Shown piece by piece: positions 51,284-60,203 of a stretch of 64,000 bases of DNA. Position 1 is the stretch's first letter. The number at the start of each line of letters is the position of its first letter. Source of the stretch: Nocardiopsis sp. YSL2 (GTDB lineage: Bacteria; Actinomycetota; Actinomycetes; Streptosporangiales; Streptosporangiaceae); assembly GCF_030555055.1 (NCBI RefSeq), contig NZ_JAMOAO010000001.1, forward strand, positions 4,278,001 to 4,342,000. The letters are read 5' to 3'. The position numbers and the translations under genes are program-made. The notes below the pieces were generated by a model, which was given only the letters and a program-made list of their open reading frames with translations, was not told where the DNA came from and did not search any database.

Positions 51284-54200
51284 TCAGCCGATGTGCTCCA
51301 GGCGCGAGCCCGCGGCGCCCTTGACCACCTTCAGCTGGGTCGTCACACGCTGGCGCAGGTCCGCCACGTGGCTCACCACGCCCACCGCGCGACCGCCGTC
51401 GCGCAGCCGGTCCAGCACGTCCAGGACCTCCTCCAGCGTGTCCTCGTCCAAGGTGCCGAACCCCTCGTCCACGAACAGGGTGTCGATCTCGGTCCCGCCC
51501 GCCTCGGCCGAGGCGACGTCGCCCAGGCCGAGCGCCAGGGCCAGCGAGCTGAAGAAGGTCTCGCCGCCCGACAGGGTCGCCGGATCGCGCTCCACCCCCG
51601 TCCAGGCGTCCACGACCCGCATGCCCAGGCCGCCCGCCGACCGCGCGCGGCCGTCCCCGGCGGCCTTGTCCACCGTGTACCGCAGCTCGTAGCGGCCGTC
51701 GGACATGGTCAGCAACCGGTCGTTGGCGGCCGCCACGACCTGCTCCAGCCGTGCGGCGAGCACGTACGCCGACAGCCGCACGCTGTCGGTGTTGTCCCCC
51801 GACGTGCCCGCGGCCAGGCCGCGCAGCCCTTCGGCCACCGCGTACCGGCGCAGCACCGGCGCGCAGCCCGCCAGACCCTCGGCCAGTTCCTCGCGCAGGG
51901 CGGCGAGACGGTCGGCCCGCTCCTGGAGCATGCTCCGCCAGGCGACCGCGCGGTCCGCGGCGGTGGCGGCGCGCTCGGCCGCCGCCTCCGCCGCGCCCAG
52001 ATCCGGCACGGGGGCCGCACCGGCCGCGGTCAGCTCCGGGTCGGCCAGCACCGCCTCGGCCGCGGCCACCCCGTCGTCGTGGGCCCGGGCCCGCTCGCGC
52101 AGCTCGCGCCGCCGCGGCTCCTCCAGTGCGGCCTCCCGCACCTGGGCCTCGTCGTCGAAGCCGGACTCGGCACGGCGCCGTTCGGCGTCGGAGGCGGCCG
52201 CCCGCAGCTCCTCCGCGGCCAGGTCCCGGGTGTTGACGGCCTCCGTCGCCGCGCGCAGGAGGTCGGCCTCCTCGGAGAGCCGCGCGATGCGCTCCTCCAG
52301 CCCGGGGTCGTCTCCGCGCGCCCGGTCCAGCAGTGCGGTCAGCCGTGCGTGCTCCCCGGCGGCGCTCTCCCGGTGGGCCCGCACCTCCGACTCCTGTCGG
52401 GCCAGGTCGGCCTCGTGGGACCGTCCCCGCTCCAGTTCGGCGGTGAGCTGGTCCAGTGCCTCCTCCAGGCGCTGTGCCTCCCCGGCGGCGGTCCGCGCCT
52501 CGTCCAGGGCGGTGCGCAGGGACCGCTCCTCCTCCCGCGCGGCGGGAACGGTGCGCCCCTCGGCGCGTTCGGCGGCGGCCGTGCGGCGCTCGCGCAGTGC
52601 CACGACCGCGGACTCGGCCTCGGAACGGGCGGTCCCCGCGCGTTCGGCGTCGGTGTGGGCGGCCTTCTCCTCCTCCGCCGTCACCCGACCGCCCTGCGAG
52701 GGGCGGGCCGGGCGCGGGTGGTGCCCGGCGCCGCAGACCGCGCAGGGCTCGCCGTCGACCAGGTCGGCGGCCAGCTCCGCCGCCATGTGGGTGATCCGTC
52801 GCTCCCGCAGGTCCAGGGCGCGGTCGCGGGCGGCCTGGGCCGCGTCCACGGCCGCGCGGTGGCGCTCCTCGGCCGCCGCCAGGTCCGCGTCCAGGCGCTC
52901 GTGCTCGACGGCCGCGGTCCGGCGTCGCTCGGCGGCGGCCAGCGCGGCCTCGGCCGCCTCCGCCTGGCCGCCCAGCTCCCGTGCCCGGCGCAGTTCGACG
53001 GTGACCTTCTCGGTCCGCGCGGGAAGTTCGGCCAGGCGGGCGCGCACCCGGGCCAGCTCGGCCTCGATGCCGCCCAGCCGTCCGGTGAAGCGGGTGATGG
53101 CCTGCCCCAGCGACGTGCGCCGCTCGGCGTCGCCGCGCATCAGGTCCAGCCGCGCGAGCTCGTCGCGCCTGCGCTGCTCGGCGGCGCGCAGCAGGGCCTG
53201 CGGGCGTTCGCGACCGGGTTCGTCCGGACCCTGCGGTCCGTCGGCGGCGTCGGTGCGGTCGCCGACGCCGGTGTCGACGTCGGCCAGCCCGGAGACCAGG
53301 GACAGCTGGTCGGCCACGGCGATCTCGGCCTTGTCGAGTTCGGTGCGGCGGTGGTCGCGCGCCCGCAGGAACGGCAGAACCGCTTCGGCGCGCTCGGCCC
53401 GTGCCAGCCGGAGGTCGATCCGGGCCCGCTCCTCGGCGGCCCCGGCGAGCCGGGCGCGCCGCTCCCGTGCGGCGGCCAGCCGCTCCTGGCGGGCCCGGAC
53501 CTCGCGGCTCTCGGCCAGCGCGCGCTGGGCCGACGCGCGCGCCTCGGTGAACCCGCTCGCCACGGCGTCGGCGTCCGCGGCGGTCGCACCGGTGACGCAG
53601 GCCAGTTCGGCCGCCCACGCCGACAGTTCCTCCGGCAGGTCGGGCGCGGTGGAGCGGCCGACCTCGGTGATCCGGCCGGCCACGGCCCGCACCCGGTCGT
53701 TGGCGGTCTCCACCTCGCGGCGCAGCCGGTTGGCGTGCCCCTTGAACCAGTCCTCGACGTCCCGGAACACGCGGGTGTTGAAGATCCGCTCCAGGGAATC
53801 GCGGCGCTCGTCGGACCTGGCGCGCAGGAACCGGGCGAAGTCGCCCTGGGGCAGCATGGCGATCTGGCAGAACTGGTCGATGGTGAGGCCGACGAGGTCG
53901 CCGATGAACTGTCCGGCCTCGTCGGGCCGGGTGGTCACGCCCTCCCAGCGGCCGTTGACGCGCTCGCTCACGACGACCTTGGCGTTCTCGGTCAGGGTGC
54001 CGGTGCCGCGCTTCTTCGGCCGCTCCCAGCGGGGGCGGCGCTCGATCCGTACGCGGCGTCCCCGGACGGTGCACTCCAGGGTGACCTCCGGGACGCGGTC
54101 CAGCGGAGCGTGGTCGCTCTTGGGGGAGCGGTCCTTGCCGCGTGCTCCCGGCAGGGTGCCGTACAGCGCGAAGCACACGGCGTCCAGCACGGAGGTCTTG

Positions 54201-54319
54201 CCCGCGCCGGTGGCGCCGTGGATGAGGAAGAGGCCGCCCGCGCCGAGCCGGTCGAAGTCGACGCGCTCGGTGTCCGCGAACGGCCCGAAGGCCTGCACGG
54301 TGAGGGTGTGCAGCCGCAT
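51284..54319 (-). CDS. sbcC: Exonuclease subunit SbcC (Rad50-like ATPase)
   Basis: Works with SbcD to open and trim hairpins and protein-blocked DNA ends. The 1011-residue ABC-type ATPase has Walker A in IHGATGAGKTSVLDAVCFALYG near residue 35, two long coiled-coil arms rich in E, A and R, and between them the zinc hook DGEPCAVCGAGHHPRP (about residue 530), where two such Cys pairs dimerise on one zinc. The C-terminal head has the signature LSGGETFFSSLALALGLGD and Walker B FVDEGFGTLDEDTLE. Its ATG overlaps the sbcD stop (ATGA). Confidence 0.95.
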   Translation of the reverse strand: MRLHTLTVQAFGPFADTERVDFDRLGAGGLFLIHGATGAGKTSVLDAVCFALYGTLPGARGKDRSPKSDHAPLDRVPEVTLECTVRGRRVRIERRPRWERPKKRGTGTLTENAKVVVSERVNGRWEGVTTRPDEAGQFIGDLVGLTIDQFCQIAMLPQGDFARFLRARSDERRDSLERIFNTRVFRDVEDWFKGHANRLRREVETANDRVRAVAGRITEVGRSTAPDLPEELSAWAAELACVTGATAADADAVASGFTEARASAQRALAESREVRARQERLAAARERRARLAGAAEERARIDLRLARAERAEAVLPFLRARDHRRTELDKAEIAVADQLSLVSGLADVDTGVGDRTDAADGPQGPDEPGRERPQALLRAAEQRRRDELARLDLMRGDAERRTSLGQAITRFTGRLGGIEAELARVRARLAELPARTEKVTVELRRARELGGQAEAAEAALAAAERRRTAAVEHERLDADLAAAEERHRAAVDAAQAARDRALDLRERRITHMAAELAADLVDGEPCAVCGAGHHPRPARPSQGGRVTAEEEKAAHTDAERAGTARSEAESAVVALRERRTAAAERAEGRTVPAAREEERSLRTALDEARTAAGEAQRLEEALDQLTAELERGRSHEADLARQESEVRAHRESAAGEHARLTALLDRARGDDPGLEERIARLSEEADLLRAATEAVNTRDLAAEELRAAASDAERRRAESGFDDEAQVREAALEEPRRRELRERARAHDDGVAAAEAVLADPELTAAGAAPVPDLGAAEAAAERAATAADRAVAWRSMLQERADRLAALREELAEGLAGCAPVLRRYAVAEGLRGLAAGTSGDNTDSVRLSAYVLAARLEQVVAAANDRLLTMSDGRYELRYTVDKAAGDGRARSAGGLGMRVVDAWTGVERDPATLSGGETFFSSLALALGLGDVASAEAGGTEIDTLFVDEGFGTLDEDTLEEVLDVLDRLRDGGRAVGVVSHVADLRQRVTTQLKVVKGAAGSRLEHIG

Positions 54320-55464
54320 CAGCGCGCCCCCTCCTGGAGCCGGACCTGCTCGATCGCCGCGTTCACCAGCGCTTCCTCCTCGGGTGTGGCGGGGGTGCCG
54401 CGCGCCCACTCGACGAAGTCGCCGATCACCTCGCGCTCGCTGCGGTCGGCGACCGGCGAGGTCACCGCGCGGGAGTGCTCGGTGCCGCCCTCGGGGGCGA
54501 ACTCCAGCAGCAGTGCGTGGGGGAAGCGTTCGCGCAGCCGGTCCATGGGGTGGGCGGGGCGGCGGGGGTCGGTGAGGGTGATCTGCAGCCAGTGCCCGGT
54601 GTAGGCCTCCCACTCGGGCCTGGTGAGCAGGTCCTCGATCCGTCCCCGGACGCGGGCGAGCGGCCGGGGGACGGGCGTGGGGAGGAACTCGCACCCGGCC
54701 AGGCCGTCGGCGTCCAGGTCGACGATCCAGTACCCCTTGACGTGGTGCTCCTCGGAGAAGGAGTAGGCCAGGGGGCTGCCGGGGTAGCGCACGGACGGGG
54801 TGATGGTCTGGCGTCCGTGCAGGTGGCCCAGGGCGACGTAGTCCACGCCGTCGTAGACCGAGGCCGACACGTGGGAGGCGCCGCCCACCGAGATGTCGCG
54901 TTCGCTGTCGGAGGGCTCGCCTCCGCTGACGAAGGCGTGCGAGAGCACGACCGAGCGGGTGCCGGGGCGCTCGGCCAGGTCGGCGCGGACCAGGTCCATG
55001 GCGTGCCCGAGCGCGGCGGTGTGTCCGCGTTCGGGCAGGTCCCAGTGGTGCCGGGCGATCTCCGGCTCCAGGTAGGGGATGCCGTAGAAGGCGACGGGGC
55101 CGTGCGCGTCCTCGATCACGACGGGCGTGCCGACGCCGTCCAGGGAGCTGCGCAGGTGTACGCCGGAGGCGTCGATGAGCCCGGTGGCGAACGACATGCG
55201 GGTCATGGAGTCGTGGTTGCCGCTGATGAGGACGGCGCGGGCGCCGGTGGCCCGGATCCGGCCGAGCGCGCGGTCGAACAGCCGGACGGCGTCCACCGGC
55301 GGCAGCGCGCGGTCGTACAGGTCGCCGGAGACGACCACCACGTCGATCCGCTGGTCGCCGATCGTGTCGACGAGGTGGTCGAGGAAGGCGGACTGGGCCC
55401 CGATGAGGTTCTCCCGGTGGAAGGAGCGGCCCAGGTGCCAGTCCGAGGTGTGCAGCAGGCGCAT
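54319..55464 (-). CDS. sbcD: Exonuclease subunit SbcD (Mre11-like nuclease)
   Basis: 381 residues: the metallophosphatase part of the SbcCD nuclease. Metal-site motifs in order: LLHTSDWHLGRSF (Asp, His), VVVVSGDLYDRALPPVDAVRLFDRAL (Asp), AVLISGNHDSMTRMSFA (Asn, His), VVLSHAFVSGG (His), and VALGHLHGRQTI (His-x-His). A capping domain follows (LTRPEWEAYTGHWLQITLTDPRRPAHPMDRL). ATG at 55464 is preferred, so that the protein begins MRLLHTSDWH; an in-frame GTG at 55476 would add four residues. Upstream of sbcC in one operon. Confidence 0.95.
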   Translation of the reverse strand: MRLLHTSDWHLGRSFHRENLIGAQSAFLDHLVDTIGDQRIDVVVVSGDLYDRALPPVDAVRLFDRALGRIRATGARAVLISGNHDSMTRMSFATGLIDASGVHLRSSLDGVGTPVVIEDAHGPVAFYGIPYLEPEIARHHWDLPERGHTAALGHAMDLVRADLAERPGTRSVVLSHAFVSGGEPSDSERDISVGGASHVSASVYDGVDYVALGHLHGRQTITPSVRYPGSPLAYSFSEEHHVKGYWIVDLDADGLAGCEFLPTPVPRPLARVRGRIEDLLTRPEWEAYTGHWLQITLTDPRRPAHPMDRLRERFPHALLLEFAPEGGTEHSRAVTSPVADRSEREVIGDFVEWARGTPATPEEEALVNAAIEQVRLQEGAR

Positions 55465-55611
55465 GGAACTGGACACTACCCAAATGGCGCGGTCCCCGGG
55501 CAGGATTCCGCGGTGGTGGAGGACGTCCCGGTGCGGCGGCCGGCCGGCGGGAACACGGCGGGAGCCGTGCGGGGGTGCCGCGCGGCGGGGCGAGTGGCCG
55601 CGGCGGACGTC

Positions 55612-56271
55612 CTAGTGCTTGCGCGCCAGGGTCAGGCCGTCGCCGATCGGCAGCAGGACCTGGGTGACGCGGTCGTCGGCGACCAGGTGGTCGTTGAAGT
55701 CGCGGATGCCCTGGACGGCGTCGGCCGTGACGCTGCGCTCCACCACGCGCCCGTGCGAGAGCGTGTTGTCGGCCAGCAGGAGGCCGCCCGCGCGCATCCG
55801 GGGGACCAGCTCCTCCCAGTAGTCGACGTAGCCGGTCTTGTCGGCGTCCAGGAAGGCCAGGTCGAAGCTGGGCTCGCGGGGCAGCGCCCGCAGCGTGTCC
55901 AGGGCCGGCCCGATCCTGAGCGTGATCTTGCCGTCGACGCCCGCGCGCTTCCAGTAGCGGCGGGCGACCGAGGTCCACTCGTCGCTGACGTCGCAGGCCA
56001 ACAGGGTTCCGTCGGCCGGGATGCCGCGCGCCAGGCAGATGGAGGAGTAGCCGGTGAAGGTGCCGACCTCCACGACGTCGCGGGCCCCGGACGTCTGGGC
56101 CAGGAGTGTGGTGAAGACGCCCTGTTCGGGGCCGATCTGCATGCCCTTGTAGTCCGGGAAGAGCCGCTCGGTCTCCGCCACCAGGTCCGCGAGGACGTCG
56201 TCGACGGGCGTGGTGTGGGAGACGATGTAGGCGTGCAGTTCCGGGCTGAGGTTCTCCGAGGTTCGAGTCAC
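55612..56271 (-). CDS. SAM-dependent O-methyltransferase (CCoAMT-like)
   Basis: 219 residues of the O-methyltransferase-3 family. SPELHAYIVSHTTP opens it, then GMQIGPEQGVFTTLLAQTSGARDVVEVGTFTGYSSICLARG with SAM motif I, LLACDVSDEW, FDLAFLDADKTGYVDYWEELVPRMRAGGLLLADNTLSHGRV, where the Asp-Ala-Asp and Asp-Asn bind a divalent metal. The natural substrate is unknown; catechol-type hydroxyls are typical. It is separate from sbcCD by 147 bp and may have its own promoter. Confidence 0.92.
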   Translation of the reverse strand: MTRTSENLSPELHAYIVSHTTPVDDVLADLVAETERLFPDYKGMQIGPEQGVFTTLLAQTSGARDVVEVGTFTGYSSICLARGIPADGTLLACDVSDEWTSVARRYWKRAGVDGKITLRIGPALDTLRALPREPSFDLAFLDADKTGYVDYWEELVPRMRAGGLLLADNTLSHGRVVERSVTADAVQGIRDFNDHLVADDRVTQVLLPIGDGLTLARKH

Positions 56272-56303
56272 GCCCCCAGCCTAGGCCAGGAACCCAGCGG
56301 TGC

Positions 56304-57017
56304 TCAGTATTCCGGGAGCAGGGTCGACCAGTCGAAGAGGTAGACGGAGAAGAGCACGACGCCGATGGTCAGCAGCGGGGTGACCACCTTCTGTTCGACC
56401 GGGCCGTCGGTCTTGAACCCCTTGTTCTGCCCGATGCGCTTCTTCCAGAAGGGCCAGAACATGGGCACGCCCATCTTGGTGATCATGTCGCCGAAGAAGT
56501 GCAGGACGACGCCGAAGGCCACCGCCAGGCCGAGCCAGGAGTAGTTGAGCTCGGCCGCGTAGAGCGCGAGTGTGATCGCGCCCGTGGCCATGGCGTTGAT
56601 GATGCCCGACGCCGCCTTGTTCTTGTCCAGGCCGAAGCCGAGACCCTGGAGCGCGATGCCGATGAGCAGGAACACGAAGATCTGCACGGCCAGCTCCGAC
56701 CACAGGGCCAGCATCGTGACCATCAGACCCATCAGCGCGGCGAAGAAGAACGAGTGCGTTCCCATGCGGTGTCCGCCGAAGGCCCAGCTGAAGATGTCGC
56801 TGAGCACCTCGGTGACCTTGCCGTAGGTCCTGGTGATCGTGGCGCTCTTGTGGTCGAGGTCGGGCAGCAGGGCCGCCCCCGCGCACACGAGCGACCCGGC
56901 GATGATCTCACCGGGTCCCAGGTCGAAACTGAGCGCGAGGAATTCCGTTCCCTGGACGAGCGGAACGACCGCCATCCAGCCGACCACGCCGGTCAGCGCG
57001 TGTGAGTGCCCCATCAT
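56304..57017 (-). CDS. DUF457/YdjM-type membrane-bound metal-dependent hydrolase
   Basis: 237 residues starting MMGHSHALTGVVGWM from ATG at 57017 (ATG 57014 equally possible). The family signature is a first-helix HSHALTG, then GSLVCAGAALLPDLDHKSATITR, AFGGHRMGTHSFFFAAL and VLHFFGDMITKMGVPMFWPF. Conserved His and Asp residues (HSH, PDLDH, HRMGTHS and HFFGD) probably bind metal within six or seven helices. E. coli YdjM belongs to this group and is SOS-induced; function is unknown. It ends 32 bp from the O-methyltransferase start. Confidence 0.87.
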   Translation of the reverse strand: MMGHSHALTGVVGWMAVVPLVQGTEFLALSFDLGPGEIIAGSLVCAGAALLPDLDHKSATITRTYGKVTEVLSDIFSWAFGGHRMGTHSFFFAALMGLMVTMLALWSELAVQIFVFLLIGIALQGLGFGLDKNKAASGIINAMATGAITLALYAAELNYSWLGLAVAFGVVLHFFGDMITKMGVPMFWPFWKKRIGQNKGFKTDGPVEQKVVTPLLTIGVVLFSVYLFDWSTLLPEY

Positions 57018-57159
57018 GGCGGGAACCGTAGCGGAGTATCGCAACCGCCGCGAATCGGGGCGGGTTACGGACGGACACTCCGGACACTTCGTGCACTCGA
57101 AACACCGCCGTCGCGCAACGGGGACGCGAATGTGTTGCGATGTCAGCGACCCGGGTGTA

Positions 57160-57194
57160 GGTCATTGACCCTCAACGCGTTCCATTGGTAGACA
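57160..57194 (+). promoter_or_regulatory. Promoter of the peptide transporter operon, with overlapping inverted repeats
   Basis: TTGACC (57165-57170) and TAGACA (57189-57194), 18 bp apart, make a good housekeeping -35/-10 pair and leave a leader of about 50 nt. The -35 lies inside GGTCA-T-TGACC (57160-57170). The -10 lies inside GGT-AGACA-ACC. Both are candidates for repressor binding. Confidence 0.6.
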
Positions 57195-57249
57195 ACCAAC
57201 CACCCCCAGGTGGTCCGCCGCCGACCCACGATCCTGACAGGGGCCGACC

Positions 57250-59136
57250 ATGTCGTTCCTCCCCGCCCGTCGCCCTTCACCACGTCCCGCGGACGGCCCC
57301 CGGCCTCGGCGCGCCCCTGTCGGCACCCCGGCCCGCCGCGCGGCCGCCACGGGGGGCGCGCTGCTGCTCCTCGCCGGGACCGGGCCGCTCCCGGCCGCCG
57401 CCGACGACGCCGGTCCCGACACCATGACGATCGCCGTCTCCCAGCAGGTCGACTCCTTCAACCCGTTCACCGCGCAGCTGGCCGTCACGACCAACATCCT
57501 GCGCCACGTCTACGACTCGCTGGTGACGGTCGACCCCGGGACCAACGAGCCCGCGCCGGCCCTGGCGCAGGAGTGGGAGTCCAGTGACGACGGCCTCACC
57601 TGGACCTTCCACCTGCGCGACGACGTCGTCTTCACCGACGACGAGCCCCTCACCGCGGACGACGTCGTGTGGACGTTCACCACCATCATGGAGAACGAGC
57701 CCGCGGCGATCGCCTCGGGCAACTACGTCGCCGGGTTCGAGTCCGTGACCGCCGAGGACGACCGCACCGTGGTCGTGGAACTCGACGAGCCGCAGGCCAC
57801 GATGGCCTCGCTCGACATCCCCATCGTCCCCCGCCACGTCTGGGAGCCGATCCTGGAGGAGGAGGGCGACGCCTTCGCCGACTACACCAACGAGGTCTTC
57901 CCGGTCGTCGGCAGCGGCCCCTTCGTCCTCACCGAGCACGACCGGGGCCGCCACATCACCCTGGAGGCCAACCCCGGCCACTGGCGCGGCGGACCCGAGC
58001 TGGACCGCGTCGTGCTGCGCTACTACTCCGAGAAGGACGCCGCCGTCGAGGCGCTGCGCAGCGGCGAGGTCTCCTTCGTCTACGAGCTCACCGACGCCCA
58101 GGCCAGGTCCCTGGAGGGCGCCCGCGACATCGCGGTCAACATCGCCGAGGGCAAGCGCTTCCAGGCCTTCACCGTCAACCCCGGGGCCGAGACGCAGGAC
58201 GGCGAGGCGTTCGGCGACGGCCACCCCGCCCTGTCCGACCTCACCCTGCGCCAGGCCATCGTCATGGCCATCGACAACGACGAGATCGTCGACAAGGCCC
58301 ACAACGGCCAGGCCGTCGCCGCGGGCGGCTACATCCCGCCCCGCTACGGGGACTTCCACTGGTCGCCCGAGGGCCCGGAGGAGATCCTGGCCTTCGATCC
58401 CGAGGCCGCCAACGCGATGCTCGACGAGGCGGGCTACGAGTCCGGCGAGGACGGCGTGCGCGTCTCTCCCGAGGGCGACCGCCTGGAACTGCGGCTGCAC
58501 GCCCACGCCGACCGCCCGGACAACGTGCAGGCGGCCCTGGTCATCGTCGAGAGACTGGCCGACATCGGGATCGAGGTGGAGAACAACACCGTCGACCCCG
58601 GCGTGCTCAGCGACGCCCTGCACACGGGCGAGTACGACCTGATCTTCACCGGGTGGACGGTCAACCCCGACCCGGACTACGTGTTCAGCATCCACACCTG
58701 CGGCGCGCTGCCCGTCGAGCCCGGCACGATGCAGGGCGACGCCTACTTCTGCGACGAGGAGTACGACGACCTCTACGAGGCCCAGCTGGCCGAGTACGAC
58801 CGCGCCGCCCGCGCCGAGATCGTGCACGAACTCCAGCAGGTCCTCTACACCGAGGCCGTCGTCAACGTCCTGGCCTACCCCAACATCCTGGAGGCCTACC
58901 GGACCGACCACGTCACCTCCCTCCAGGTCCAGCCCGATCCGGGCGGCAACATCTGGGGCCAGGACGGCTACTGGGCGTGGTGGTCGGCCGAGCCCGCGGC
59001 CGCGGACGAGGCGGCCGCCTCGTCCGGTCCCTCCTCCGGGGCCGTGTGGGCCGTCGGCGGCGGCGCGGCGCTCCTGCTGGTCGTGGGCGCCGTGGTCCTC
59101 GTGCTGCGGCGCGCGACCGCGGGGGACCGCGAGTGA
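57250..59136 (+). CDS. ABC transporter substrate-binding protein (family 5, peptide type) with a C-terminal membrane anchor
   Basis: 628 residues. A long N-terminal secretion segment (about 1-56, RRAAATGGALLLLAGTGPLPAAADD) lacks a lipobox Cys. The mature domain shows family-5 hallmarks: DSFNPFTAQLAVTTNILRHVYDSLVTVDP, PALAQEWESSDDGLTWTFHLRDDVVFTDDEPLTADDVVWTF, and PDYVFSIHTCGALP. The end is a single helix (AVWAVGGGAALLLVVGAVVLVLRR). It is therefore held by a C-terminal anchor, not by lipid as is usual. It probably captures oligopeptides or similar solutes for the permeases encoded directly downstream. The stop overlaps the next start (GTGA). Confidence 0.93.
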   Translation: MSFLPARRPSPRPADGPRPRRAPVGTPARRAAATGGALLLLAGTGPLPAAADDAGPDTMTIAVSQQVDSFNPFTAQLAVTTNILRHVYDSLVTVDPGTNEPAPALAQEWESSDDGLTWTFHLRDDVVFTDDEPLTADDVVWTFTTIMENEPAAIASGNYVAGFESVTAEDDRTVVVELDEPQATMASLDIPIVPRHVWEPILEEEGDAFADYTNEVFPVVGSGPFVLTEHDRGRHITLEANPGHWRGGPELDRVVLRYYSEKDAAVEALRSGEVSFVYELTDAQARSLEGARDIAVNIAEGKRFQAFTVNPGAETQDGEAFGDGHPALSDLTLRQAIVMAIDNDEIVDKAHNGQAVAAGGYIPPRYGDFHWSPEGPEEILAFDPEAANAMLDEAGYESGEDGVRVSPEGDRLELRLHAHADRPDNVQAALVIVERLADIGIEVENNTVDPGVLSDALHTGEYDLIFTGWTVNPDPDYVFSIHTCGALPVEPGTMQGDAYFCDEEYDDLYEAQLAEYDRAARAEIVHELQQVLYTEAVVNVLAYPNILEAYRTDHVTSLQVQPDPGGNIWGQDGYWAWWSAEPAAADEAAASSGPSSGAVWAVGGGAALLLVVGAVVLVLRRATAGDRE

Positions 59137-60203
59137 CCGGCGCGCCCACCACGTCCGACCGCCCCGCCGGGGCCGGGGCACCCGACGCCCCCGTCCCGGC
59201 CGGGCCGACCGGGACCGGGCGCCTGGCGCGGATCCTGGTGTACGTGGCCGGGCGCCTGGCGACCGCCGCCCTCTCGCTGGCGGCGGTCGTGGCCGCCGGG
59301 TTCTTCCTCTTCCGGATCCTGCCCGGCGACCCCGTACGGGCGATGACCGAGGGCCGGGAGGTCAGCGCGGGGCAGCGCGAGGAGCTGCGCCGCCAGTTCG
59401 GGCTGGACCGGTCGCTCGGTGAGCAGTTCCTCGACTACGCCTCCGGGCTGGTGCGGCTGGACCTCGGCACGTCCTTCCAGTACCGCGAACCGGTGGCCGA
59501 GCTCATCCTCGACCGCCTGGGCCCCACACTGCTGCTGGCCGGGACGGGCACGGTCGTCGCCGCGGCCCTGGGCCTGTTCCTGGGGGCCCGCGCCGGATGG
59601 CGGCCCGGTGGGCGCGGCGACCGCGTCAGCACGGCCGTGGCCCTGTTCTTCTGGTCGGTGCCCACCTTCTGGCTGGGCCTGCTCCTCATCGTGGTGCTGG
59701 CCTCGGGCCGGGGCTTCGTCCCCGACCTCTTCCCGACCGGCGGGATGGTCGACCCCGACGCCACGGGTCCGTGGGAGACCGGGCTGAGCACGGCCCGGCA
59801 CATGGTCCTGCCGGTGACCACGATGGTCGCGGTCATCTACGCCCAGTACCTGATGATCATGCGCTCCTCCCTCATGGACGAGAAGGGGGCCGACTACCTC
59901 ACGACCGCCCGGGCCAAGGGACTGCGCGACGCACTCGTGCGCCGCAGGCACGCCGTGCCCAACGCCCTGCTGCCCACGGTCACCCTCGTCTTCCTCAACC
60001 TCGGACAGGTGGTCTCCGGCGTGATCCTGGTGGAGACGGTCTTCTCCTGGCCCGGACTGGGCCAGCTCTTCTACTCCGGGCTGCGCGTGCCCGACCTCGG
60101 CCTGGTCCAGGGGCTGTTCGTGGTCTTCGCGGCCTCCGTGATCCTGATGAACCTCCTGGCCGACCTGGTCTATCCGCTGCTCGACCCGCGGGTGCGGCCG
60201 TGA
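59133..60203 (+). CDS. ABC transporter permease, DppB/OppB type
   Basis: 356 residues from GTG at 59133. After a proline-rich cytoplasmic start come six helices and the DppB pattern: VAAGFFLFRILPGDPVRAMTEGREVSAGQREELRRQFGLDRSLGEQFLDYASGLVRLDLGTSFQYREPV, AVALFFWSVPTFWLGLLLIVV, then the EAA-type coupling loop YLTTARAKGLRDALVRRRHAVPNALLP for contact with the ATPases, and VVSGVILVETVFSWPGLGQLFYSGLRVPDL. Forms the pore with the next product. GTGA overlaps on both sides, so translation of the operon is tightly coupled. Confidence 0.94.
   Translation: MTGAPTTSDRPAGAGAPDAPVPAGPTGTGRLARILVYVAGRLATAALSLAAVVAAGFFLFRILPGDPVRAMTEGREVSAGQREELRRQFGLDRSLGEQFLDYASGLVRLDLGTSFQYREPVAELILDRLGPTLLLAGTGTVVAAALGLFLGARAGWRPGGRGDRVSTAVALFFWSVPTFWLGLLLIVVLASGRGFVPDLFPTGGMVDPDATGPWETGLSTARHMVLPVTTMVAVIYAQYLMIMRSSLMDEKGADYLTTARAKGLRDALVRRRHAVPNALLPTVTLVFLNLGQVVSGVILVETVFSWPGLGQLFYSGLRVPDLGLVQGLFVVFAASVILMNLLADLVYPLLDPRVRP

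Noticed and set aside
48192..54176. An open frame of nearly 2,000 codons on the minus strand across the CopD-CtaG and sbcC/sbcD genes
   Set aside because: It is a by-product of the very high GC content. It runs antisense or out of frame to genes with clear motifs, has low-complexity G/R/P-rich translation and no domain.
55130..55185. GCCGGAGGCGTCGATGAGCCC within sbcD, like the right end of the intragenic repeat
   Set aside because: Only about 12 bp match, and the encoded residues (LIDASGV) fit the normal SbcD sequence.
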